From: Zonotrichia leucophrys gambelii
Lineage: Eukaryota; Chordata; Aves; Passeriformes; Passerellidae
Assembly: GCF_028769735.1 (NCBI RefSeq)
Contig: NC_088173.1
Span: 67,022,963 to 67,086,962 of the forward strand
Length of the DNA stretch: 64,000 nt
Reading direction: 5' to 3'
The position numbers and the translations under genes are program-made. Shown here piece by piece: positions 53,369 to 64,000 of the stretch; position 1 is the first letter of the stretch, and each line of letters starts with the position of its first letter. The notes below the pieces were generated by a model that had not been told where the DNA came from, made no database searches, and saw only the letters and a program-made list of their open reading frames with translations.

Positions 53369-56300
53369 CATCAGACTTGTGTTTCAGACCCCTGAAAATC
53401 CATCTGTGAAGGGAAAAACAAGATGCCAGCTCTCAGCAGCCCACCCTGCAAAGAGCCAAGGAATCAGCCTGCCTCTGTTCCCTCTCTGGACATGAAAAAA
53501 TCCAGTGTAAATGTAGCTCTGAAAAGTCCTGCCCTATGGGGTTCAGCAAACACCTCCCTGGTATAATCTGGGTTAAATACTGTGAGGATTATCAATGTAC
53601 CACCCTCTTCCCTCCTGCCGTCCACTGAGATGACTTGCTGTGCCTCTGAAGAGCAAACCTGTGCCTTCCCGAGCTGCTCCTGCTTTTCCAAGAGTGTTTG
53701 AAGAATTAAAGTGGTGTGTGAGCCTCCTTGTGCTGCTGCTTCACCTCTGCGCCTCTCAAGGCTCAGGATGAATTGGGGCAGCCTCAGTGCAGAACATCTC
53801 ACCTTGTCATCTCAGTGCCTCTGCAAAGCAGAGCTCCAAACAGCTCCTCGGTGACTGCAAAATTTCTTGTGACTTAAGAGAGGGAAAATTTGGTAACTGG
53901 TGCTGAGGGAAGCTGCTAGAGAACAGCTGTGCTCTTTGAGATAATACACTTATATTTGCGCATTAATATTTACAGATATATGTGAGAGAGTTTTACTTTT
54001 GCCTTTTTTCTTTTTTTTGCAAGGAAGTCCTTGTATAACAAACACTAAATGGAGTGCAGGCAAGAGCAGAGAGGATTTTTTTAGGGGTGCTGGGAAGGAC
54101 TGCCATCACCTGCTTTCCGTCTTTCATTGATGCATCACAGTAAATATCCCACTGGGAGACATCATCCCCAGGCAGGATGATCTTCCTTGCATCTCCTTTT
54201 GTATGAATGAGATCAATGAACAATCTGTTCTTGACCTTTCTGGTTTCCTCTGGAAAATCTGAATGCTAATTTTAAAATTCCAGAAAAAAAAAGAAGATCT
54301 TAGGGATTACCTCTATCCCTCTTACACAGAGACAGCGTGAACATGGACAAAATGGCATTTTACAGCACTGCTTAATTGGAAAACCCTTGCCAATTTCTGC
54401 TGGCTGTGACGATGGAAATGAAGTCAAAAGGAAAAGGAAGTCAAAATAAGTCAAGCTGGACGTGGAAGATGGGATGCACAAGCACTGGAGCCCTTTTTGG
54501 GCAACCACCTGTGCCTGGATGGGTTGTGCTCTGCTAGAACCATGGTTCTCCCTGCTGCTGACTTTCTCCCTGACACAGAAATGCAAAATAACGTGATCTT
54601 TTTGTCTTAATAAAGTGGATTTGTCTCTCCCATTTCCTAATGAGGTTCCTGAACTCCTGCCAAGATGCTCATAGCAAGAAATGTTATGAAGCCCATTTCC
54701 TAAATGGTTTGGGGTTTAATTTGGTCCTTATGGCCCTGGATAATTTAAGGACTTTTGATCTGCTTAATCACAGTTATTTGTTTTATGGTCTGAGGCCTTT
54801 GGGTCTTGCAACAGTCATTCATCCATTTCTTGTGCTAGAATGCTGCTTTCTGTCCTTAATCATCATCTTGGCGATAAAGGTGATTTATAACTTTGCTTTT
54901 CCCTGTTCAGAGGGGGATTTGACAGCCACAATCCCTCAGGTGTGCTGCACCCTCCATCAAGCAAACCATTAATTCTAGCACAGCCAAGGTGTCAACCTGA
55001 CTGGTTTGGAGGTCCTGGAACACGTGTATCTCCCCTCAGATAAATGAAGTCAATTAAATCTCCCATTAAGATCTCCTACTTCCACAGATGGCCTTTCTTT
55101 TTCTCATATGATAATCATATTAAAATTGCATGCAGAGCCATTTGTACATTTTAGCATTAACGTTTGCTGCTCCAAATCAGCTGGGGGAAGAGGGAATTGT
55201 CACAGTTTTCATCAGCCCCTTCTGCTGTCATTGTAATCCTTCCAAAGGGAGCCACTGCAGCCCGAGCAATCAGCAGCTACAATTTGTTTGCTTGGGCAGG
55301 TGAGAAAAGTAAAACAGCAATCCAGGACTTTCCTGGGACTCCACTGTAAAGTGGAAATGTGTTTGCTGAGAAGTTATTTCTGAAGGAAATGAACAGGGCC
55401 AGGGGATGCCCTGCCCAGATTCTGATGAGCCAATACTTTCAGCAATTGAGAAAAGCAAATTTGAGCCTTGGAGTTGTGTGCTGCCCTGGAATCTGGGACT
55501 GGCCAGTGCTGAGTGCCCTCAATTTTCAGTTGTTGTGATGGCAGCACTGGCAGTGTTGGAGAACACAGCAGAGTGAGGCTGGGATTGGTCTCGTGTGTCA
55601 AATTGCCTGTAATGAAAACCAGCACCTCAAACCCTCCTCTCAGAGAGGGTGAAGCTCTGTCTTTAAGAGGTTTTTTTTTTTCCTTCTCTTCTTTAATCTC
55701 CAGCTGGGACTTGACTTAGTGGAAGTTGTTTCTAATTGCCAGTTTAAATATATTAATGGCCAATTTTCCAGCAATTTTTCTTTTTGTCAGTGTTTTCCTT
55801 CAGCCTCAGGGTGCTTTTCTCTGTCTCTTGTTACAGCCAAGAGGAATTAGGTCCCCTCAGCTCTCTTTGCTGGGCAGGGGAAGCCTCATTTCAGAAGAAT
55901 CATTTTTCATCCACATCTCATCCTCTCACCAGTTTTTCCACCATGTTTCCCATTTCAACCTCACCATCTTCTAGATACAGAATAATTTAATTCCTTTCTG
56001 AAATGGCTTTTCTATCTCTTTTCCTGGAAATACATAAGTGCTCACTTTGAGTTAAGAGAGGTCTTACCAAAGGGCTGACAGGTGGATTTTGGGGTGGGGT
56101 AGCTTTCTTTGTCCGTCTCAGAACAAATTAAATTCATTGTGGAAGGACCTGTCTATTTTGTTGGCCATGAAGAAGATGGGATTCATCCCTACACATGCAA
56201 GGTCATCCATGGACTCCTGAGCTTGGCAGTTTGGGAGGAGGTAGAACAAATTCAGCTCTAACTCTCACCCACAGTTCTCAGTGATTTCATTATCTAGAAG

Positions 56301-59300
56301 ATATTCCATCTGTGGTATATCATATACATCATTCCTAGTGGTTTTCTAGGAGAGAAATGCCCTGGATTTACAGCTCAAGGACAGAATCTTCATCAAAACT
56401 TAATAAAGATTTAGTTTTAATTCTCATTTATTTTACTTTACAACATTTGCAGACAATGAGCTTTACTGCTTTAATGAAACATTTCTTATTATAAACCTGT
56501 CAGGTCTGCTACAAAAAGAACACTGATTATTTTTCAGTGCGTGCCAAGGGGATTTAATTAATTTTTTGTGATCACCTACTTATAGTTTATGCCACACTTC
56601 CAAAGCAGCTAGACTGGAGGGAATTCCCTTTGCATTGGCCCATTTGCAGCAAAAAGGGCAACACAGTAAAAATACATTGGGCGCAACCTCAACATCTCTT
56701 TTCGGTGCTGGATGCTCAATAACTTCTGTTTGTGAGCTACTATTAAGTGAGGGACTAGAAACAAAGAAACTCAGATCTTGTAGTATTCCATTATACCCTC
56801 AGGCAGTTTCCCAGCTCTGAGTCATTTGTGAAAGGAGAACATCATGGAAATTCAGTAAAGTGCTGAAATTGATATGTATAAACCCAAGCAATACGGAGAC
56901 AACACTTCAGCCTCTTCTGAACAGGCTCCCACTAAATCCTGTGAAACAAATGTGGTGAAATTTAACACAAAACAAGCAGACATGACTGTGCAGCACTCTG
57001 GGACAGGGAAGAGGAGTTCAGAGAACTGGGTGTGCACCTATTTTCTGTATGTAGTGAACAGGGAAATGATGCAGCTGGAAAGGGTGTCCCCAAACACCCA
57101 TCAGGCTGATAAACCATGGGAAATGGCCAAGTCCCATTTGAGCCCATAAAGATCTCCCTGAAGTTGGTATCCACCTGCAGTATCCACCTGTTGCCTTCCT
57201 CTTTTTAGTGAGATTTTCTGGACAAAACCATACCTCTAATATTTTAATTTTTTAAAAAAACCATAGAAAACTGATCATTTTTAAATTAAAAAAAGACAGC
57301 AAGTATCAGTGATGGCTGCCTATGCATAAGAGCCTAATAAGAATTTTGGTCCAGAAGCAGCATTATTGTTTTGTGGTCATTTTCTTTTAAGCCTCACTGG
57401 TTGGAACTTGCATTTGCTTTTTTTCCCAACCCCTGGCAGAGGGAATTTGCTGTGACTGTGTCACCTGAGAGGAGATGGGTGGCTCAGATTTCAGGTCAGA
57501 TGAGTTTTTCCTGTTCTTCACATCCTGGAACCTGGTTCTGGTGCATGGCTGATGTGCAGTGGGAGAACCTGTGAGACCTTTGCTGGCTTCAGGGGCTCTT
57601 CAGGTGGAGTTTCTTGAGAGAAATTGAGGTTTTGGCTTGGCTTTCAGCACAAGCTCTGGAAGATGTCTCAATCCATGAGATGTAAGTTTTAAACAGCCCA
57701 TCACAACTTCCCAGCATAGGGTTGACTCTAGTGCAGCCCACAGCTCTTTGATCCATACAAAGCAAAAACCTAAAAATCTCAGAAATAGCTTTTGGTTGAG
57801 AACTGGATCAATACAAGTAAGGGCTAAACTTTGCAATGCAATTGAGCCCCTGGCTGCTCACAAAATGCTGCTACTGTGATGACAAATAATAATAATAGCC
57901 ATCATCATTATGGCTTTTGGTACAAAGATTTAATGGGGAGTGAGTTGAAGAACTTAAATGTCAATAAACTTGCTGTGGTTTCAGAAATGCTCCAGTTCTG
58001 CCTTGCAAAGGTGAAGTGGCCAGTGTTAATTTGTCTCCCAGCATTAAAATGAGCTTCTGAGGTGAGGACAGCCTCCCTCAGCTCTCAGAGTGGATCTCAT
58101 GTGGTTTGCCTGCCCAGCTGCTGGTTTTTGGGGATGCTGCCTGGGCTGTGCTGTGTTTTCCTGATTTCCCCTCTCCCTGCTGTGCCCCTCTGCTGTGTGT
58201 GTCCTGCTGCATGCTGTGGGTGCCAGGCTCATGCTGTAAATTACACCATTGTGTAATTGCTCATAAAAGCCTCATCAAGCCACATGTCCCTGCAAATGGC
58301 ACCAGGACGCCTGCTCAAGTGGCACATAACTCAATGGTGGCTGTCAGGTCCAGGCTGAAATCTCCCAGTGCATAGAAAAAAATAATAATTGGCACTTACA
58401 ATCTTACCTCCAGACCTTATTGTTTCTGTGTCTTATTTTCAGAGGAAGGAGGGGACAATTACCAGCACACTGATGGGAATATAAAGTGAGAGTTATTACC
58501 CATTATTTAGCACTTGGTTATTCTTTTTCATTTGAAAATTAGAAAGAAAAATAACAGGGAAAAGTAAAACCACAAAAAGCCACACACATACAAAAAACAA
58601 ACTTGAAAGCATGACCTGTTTGGATCAGATGGGTGCTCTGTCCTATACTGACATTTTTCCCTAGGCAAAGTCACCTCAAAGTGTCAGGAGCCTCCTCAAA
58701 ATGCTCATGGAGCTGCTCCTTTGTCAAGTAAATCATGGCTGGCAAAAAGCTGGAAGTGCTGCTGGTTTTGCTTTACTTGGGGTTGTGTTGGTCACTAGAG
58801 AGAAGGGAGTGCATCAGGGCCAAGAGAAGGGGAGAATATTGGAATATTGTACCTGCAGTGAAGAAAATTCCAAACTGAACCAGGAAAACTCCAAAATTAA
58901 CCAGGAGAACAGAAATGCCTTACTGAAAATGATTTAGCAAGACTGAGAATCTTGTTTTTGTGGGGTGTGAGAGTGTGTGCCTGGTGTACAGAGTGGGACA
59001 TCCTGGTGATCTCCAAATCCACAGCTCCTGCCTTGACTTCCTTCACAAGATCTTCCTCTTGTGGCTACAGCCACACAAACACCATCACCCCATTCTAAAA
59101 AACAGACTTGCACTGGGTTTTGGCAGTAGGTTTTAAATTTATCCTCTTGGGAAGAGGAGATGGGATAGTCTGAGCATGGATGGACAGGGGGAAAAATAAA
59201 AGCAGTCAGAATATTTCAATGTTGTGGAGATTTTCGTCTGACAAAGATATGCAAAGCAATCTTTGCTTTCTCTTGCCCATTCAAGGGTTGTGAAGGGCTG

Positions 59301-60306
59301 TTGGTGTTAGGTGGGAGCAACCCCATTTTCTCTCAGACCCCCCAAGTCCCTCCTGATTATGGAATAAAGGTGTGGCTACAATGGGTCCCCACTTTCCTCC
59401 TTTCCACCCTCATTCCTTCCCAAGTAACCCACCCACATGTACTCACTTGTTTTTTTCCAGTGATCACAATTTTGCTGTGTCCATCCCAAAACTTGCCGGT
59501 TTCTGTATGGTTATTTGCTATTTCTGATATTTTCAGTCTCATTTTTTGGCAGCATTGCTGATTTAGTTCCTCAGGTGCTGCTGCTGCTGTCCTGGATACA
59601 CTTGGATCCCCAAAAGGCTCCTGGCGTTCCCATCCAGGCATCCAGCCAATCTGGCCACTCCTCACAGCACTACCTGCAGATTTATTGGTTTCTCATGTTG
59701 TTATTTAATATATTCAGCAATTTCTTGTGTCAAAACTAGCAGTTTTCCACATCCATCCAGTTATCCACATCTGGATCCAGAGCTTTGCCCTTTACCTGCA
59801 GCCTCAGCACTCCCAGCAGGGACCTGTTGGGCAGGGAGGAATTATTGCATTGCTTCATTCATTTCAATGATGACCAATCTACTCTCTTTAGGCTTTCCTT
59901 ATTAGAAAAGTTAACTATTTTAACTTATATTTTATTAAAACATAGCTTTTGGTGGCTGAAAATTCTTTTCAATCTCTCCAAGAACAGAAGGTAAAGGCAC
60001 ATCCCTGTTAGTCCTTGTCACTGAGGTTGTTGCTTCATTGCTCAGGATCAAATCTTTCTAACAAATCCTTTGCTTTATTTCTGGAGATTTATGCCTCAGA
60101 TCTCTCCCTGGGAAACGCCTGTGACAGGGCACTTTGCCTTCCTCCTAACCCTATCTCACAACAAGGAATATTTAAATATATTCCAGTGGGTGCACTAGCA
60201 TTTGGCCAGTACTAGAACACATTGAAATCCCTCTGGGGGAGGATGTTCTTTTGGAAACATCTCTGATTTTGGAGCTGTGCACCAGCGTTCAGTCAGATCC
60301 CTCACC
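53369..60306. other. Long low-repeat gene-desert stretch
   Basis: Almost 7 kb without an LTR or CR1 that I can identify. Reading frames up to 112 codons (for example 54640-54972 plus, 53464-53802 minus) lack domains. A perfect 15-base inverted repeat with nearby POU-like motifs lies at 55106-55140. Confidence 0.4.
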
Positions 60307-60312
60307 ATCCAC

Positions 60313-60584
60313 TGCTGTCATCCTATTACAAAAGCTCCCATTCCTTCTTGCTGATTTCTCATGGGCAGCTCCTTGCAGCACTGACTCCTTCTTCACAGCA
60401 CATCCAACAAACACCAATCCCAAACTAACCCACTCATTTATAGCACTCAACCTCACTGGACACAGCTGTGACCTGTTAAGGGCAGGCCTGTTCCTAATCT
60501 TTGGTAATTAGTGCAGCTGCAACTCTTCAGGGGTGAGATCACCTTTTGCAATAACTTTATTTTCTTACATTCTGTTCCCCCACA
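60313..60584 (-). mobile_element. Solo LTR family D, copy 2, 272 bp
   Basis: Starts TGCTGTCATCC and ends TTCCCCCACA; flanks ATCCAC and GTCCAG share four of six bases. It is the reverse complement of the copy at 26975: GACACAGCTGTGACCTGTTA, AGGCCTGTTCCTAATCTTTG, and CATTTATAGC as the TATA region. Confidence 0.82.
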
Positions 60585-63500
60585 GTCCAGGATAATGCTC
60601 TGCAGTTCAGCATTATTAATCCTCAGATGAGACTGAGCAGTGCCTTAGAAGGGTGCTCAGCTTGATCCACCCATGCACATTTACTGCTTGAGATGTGAAG
60701 GAGAAGAGGAAGAGCACCCAGCAATTCTTCACTGACTCCTTGCTTTGGCAGAAATACCAACCTGTAAAATTATAACTGTTGAGTCATTACTTGCAGATAT
60801 TATTCAGTTCTTCTTCAGGGCTGATATTTTTTTTTTTTTTTCTGGAGACAGGATTGAAGGAAAATGGAAAAATATATATTGAAAAATTTTAATTTTTTTC
60901 CCTCCATTACTTAATACAATTGGCTCTGTGACTTTCCTAGGGGCTTCTTGCCCTAGTCAGGAACACCTGCATGTGGCAAATATTCAGGGATTAAACTTTG
61001 CAGCAAAAAAAAAAAACAACAACAACAAAAAAACCCAAACAAAAACAAACAAACAACCCCCCCCAAAAATACCAAACCAAAGCAACCAAAAAGGAATTTT
61101 ACCTTTTAAGTTCAACGAGACCAGATCAGGAGGGAAAACTACAAGAATACAGCTCCTCCAATGTCAAAAATAGATATGAAAAAGAGGGGAAATTCCCCAA
61201 ATCATGGCGATTTGGCATTAATTCTGTGAACTGAGGCCACCCCATACATTGAGCTCCAGTGAAAGGACGGCACAGTAAGGGATGGATGTGTCCCAAATGG
61301 CAGGTCCCTGCAGGTAGGAGCCATTCCAGGGAGCCCATGGAGGGAAATAATGCTTGGCTACCCATATGTGCACACGGAAAATATCCATCATTATTTCCTA
61401 TACTGTAGGCTCATTATTAACATGCAGCTCACAGCAGCTAATGGCTAAAAAAATCAATCTTGCTCATTGAGGAGAATGGGAAAGAAATAATTTATTTCCC
61501 CCCTTCAAGAGGTTTGGAAGATAGTTGTTTTCCACCTTGAAACATTGCTCTGAGGGGTGAAAAAATAAATAGGGAGAGGGTAAAGGAAAATAAGGGGAAG
61601 GAAGTAAATTCCTGCTGTGAGCAGCAGGCTCTGAAATGCTCTTTGGTCTGTTTTAGGAGAGGGAAATGGCTCATAATAAAAAAGGGTAGAGGAAGCCTTC
61701 CTTGACTTTTCAGTTTGCAAGAAGTTATTGTAGAGTGTCTGGGCCAATACTCACCCAGAGCATGTCCCAGGTGGTAGCAGAGCTGTGGCAGTCACAGAAA
61801 TGTGATTTGGTTTCTAGATAAACTGATATTTTCATGTTTCTCTTTCTCCTTTTCCAGGCTGCTTTGGCAACTGCTGCCCAGCTTGTTTCCCATATTCCTT
61901 GGAGCAGGTCAGCACTGAAGATCCCCTCATGATTCAGGACCAAGAGCTGAAGAACACATACAAGGAAGGCAGGGAACAAAAAAACCAGCATCCAGCTCCC
62001 ATCAGGCTTTGAATCCAACACCTCAAAATATCCAGGATCTGTTTCAACTGGGATTTCTTGTGGGTCAGCAGAACAGCTCCTGGCTAACCTGACTGTCAGT
62101 TGGATAAGAGTGAAATCATGCTTTGCTTGTGTCACTTGCATTCCTTAAACAAGCCTGAAAGAGACAAAAAAATGCAAGTTCTGTTGTTTGTTCTAAGGAT
62201 TCTTAAAGCTCATTAGCAGGACATAATAATTTTATTATGGCTCACTTGGGGCCTTCCAGCTTTTGTGGGACTGGTTTTATCAAAGCCTCAAACTTCTTCT
62301 ACACCAATTTCTCTGACACATTTTTCATGAATTAGAGGCAAAAAGGAGGAAATGGTTTTGTAGAAATCATGATCAAGAAAGCCAGGAAAAGAAATGAAAG
62401 CAGAGTATGCAGGATTTATACTGTCTCGTTTCTCCGAGTGTCTCCCAAGTAATCTGGGAGGAATTCTGTTTCAGGTATTATGAATGTGCTGCGATGAATA
62501 AAGTTGCAATTTAAACATTATCAGTGCAAACTGGGGGTGGATTCAGAGATCACACACAGGCTGCTGAATAGGAGAAAGGGATCTGCTTAAAATTCTGCTC
62601 TGTTTTCTGCATGACTCAACCCAAGATTGAGATGGTAGGTGTTTGAATACCTGCACACCTTTTATTTCATAGATAATGTAATTATATTCTCACTTCAGCT
62701 CACCTATAAAAAGAGCTCAAATTTGCAATAAAAATATCTTTACCCCTTTTCTGCTGATCGTTGCTTAGCAAAGTGTTTCACACAAGAGGTTTGTTATCTT
62801 TAATAGCACTAAAATTACTTTAAGCAATTACCTGCATAATTTTAAACTCTACAGAGGTTATTAAAATATTCTCATGGCAACTATGAAGAAATATGAAAAT
62901 AAGTAAAGACTAAATTGCACTTTGTCCCAAAAAGTCATTTGCCTTAAAGCATGTTTGGTCCTTAATTTCTAAATAGGCATCTTTGTTTCCTGAATTGAAT
63001 ATTCTCCTTATGTTTGACCTTTCACATTCCAACTTTGAAGGTGGGTCTTTTCTTTACAATAACCATTTCAGTTTCAGAACAGAGATAATCAAACATATTT
63101 GGCAAAATACCTGCATGGCCAAGCTAACAACGACACCCCAGAAATGAACCTGAGCTTTGAAAATCTACCCTTATGTATGAGGAGCCAGAATTTAACTATT
63201 TAAGACTCAATCTCATATCCTGCATGTGGCTTTGATTACTTTTATTTCTCTTTAGGCAGAAATTTCTTACAGCACCCAGTGGCACAGGCCAGCTGAGGAA
63301 GAACTTTCCACTAATGGGGTTTAGTAAGTGTTGGTCTGGTTTCCCACCAGGAAAGGGGGAAATTGTGCAAGAATTTGTGGAATTATCAGGAAAATCTTGT
63401 TGCTTTAAATCCTAGAAAATGATGCAGAGCAGTGAGAGTCTCTTTGCTGCCTGTGGTGCATCCTCTTTACTGGTCCTCCTTTGATTTCCATCTCCCACAT

Positions 63501-64000
63501 CAACAACGTGGAGCTGAAAGAGTGGCTTTTTATAGAATAATGATGTTGAAGGAAATTAGCATGGTTCTAATTAGGGGATGAAAAGGAGCAATTAATTTGG
63601 AGAGTTTTGACTTCTGTGCCAGAGACATCACCCCAGCAGACCTCCTGGAGTGGGGCAGGAACGTTTCAAAGCACAATGCTGCAGCATGGCACGAGTGTCA
63701 GTGAACATGAAAGCAAAATTAATTGAGAGAATAGAAAATCTAGAGCAATTATGTTACAATTTCATTTATTTTTACATGCTCTGTTGAGATAGCAGATTTG
63801 TAACATCCACTGCAATTCAGAATCCCATTTTTCCCCACAGTCGTCATTAAACCAAGTGGTTTCTTTTACTGTTTTTCCCTCCATTGAAGAGCCCAGTCCC
63901 AGAAAACCTGGAGGCAACATTTCTCCCGGGTTCCTGCAGAGTCCAGGGTGAGGAGGCAGCTTGGTCCTGACGTGCTGCTTTCCCCCTGGAAGGCTGAGAC
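60585..64000. other. Low-repeat gene-desert stretch to the window end
   Basis: No LTR, CR1 or exon recognised apart from the A/C-rich tract at 61003-61075. A 138-codon minus frame (61725-62141) has no family I recognise. Confidence 0.35.
61003..61075. repeat. A/C-rich low-complexity tract
   Basis: A runs with AAC and AAAC units and a C8 run. The two plus-strand frames that cross it (60928-61173 and 60998-61234) are compositional. Confidence 0.85.

Noticed and set aside
54640..54972. 110-codon plus-strand frame with a hydrophobic stretch
   Set aside because: Hydrophobic runs are common in AT-rich noncoding DNA; no start context, domain or neighbouring exon supports it.

Overview
The window is vertebrate nuclear DNA and almost certainly a songbird (passerine) genome. 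It holds one spliced gene with GT-AG introns, many CR1 retrotransposon tails, and a dense set of solo LTRs of endogenous retroviruses of the kinds seen in passerines. I see no bacterial operon, CRISPR array, tRNA or rRNA.

The only protein-coding gene I can support is SUCLG1, the alpha subunit of mitochondrial succinate-CoA ligase, on the + strand. Nine coding exons lie between 7423 and 24848. All exon junctions keep frame and give a 331-residue protein with the CoA-binding N-terminal half and the phospho-histidine loop (His284) intact. The first exon sits in a CpG-rich promoter (about 7245-7760). A canonical poly(A) signal lies about 205 nt after the stop, and a possible distal one about 1.07 kb after it.

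Layout: 1-7245 is upstream intergenic DNA with CR1 tails and two solo LTRs. 7245-25075 is SUCLG1, whose 9.5-kb first intron carries two sense-strand LTRs, one of them nested in a CR1; introns 5 and 8 each carry an antisense LTR. 25075-64000 looks like a gene desert. It contains about sixteen solo LTRs, several CR1 fragments, a 1-kb AT-only block at 42.9-43.9 kb, a 5 x 22-bp tandem repeat at 35.8 kb, and long low-repeat stretches (37-40.6, 53.4-60.3 and 60.6-64 kb) without recognisable exons.

The clearest structural result is 21 LTR units by my reading. Fifteen have resolved ends with flanking direct repeats that are either perfect (11) or differ at one or two positions (4). One of these is 5 bp (ERVL-like) and the rest are 6 bp. 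I found no retroviral internal genes beside any of them, so all look like solo LTRs left by LTR-LTR recombination. They add up to roughly 9.8 kb, about 15% of the window. I found no previously undescribed biological system. The items worth a second look are the LTR landscape, sense LTR signals inside SUCLG1 intron 1, the AT block, and a few candidate regulatory segments.
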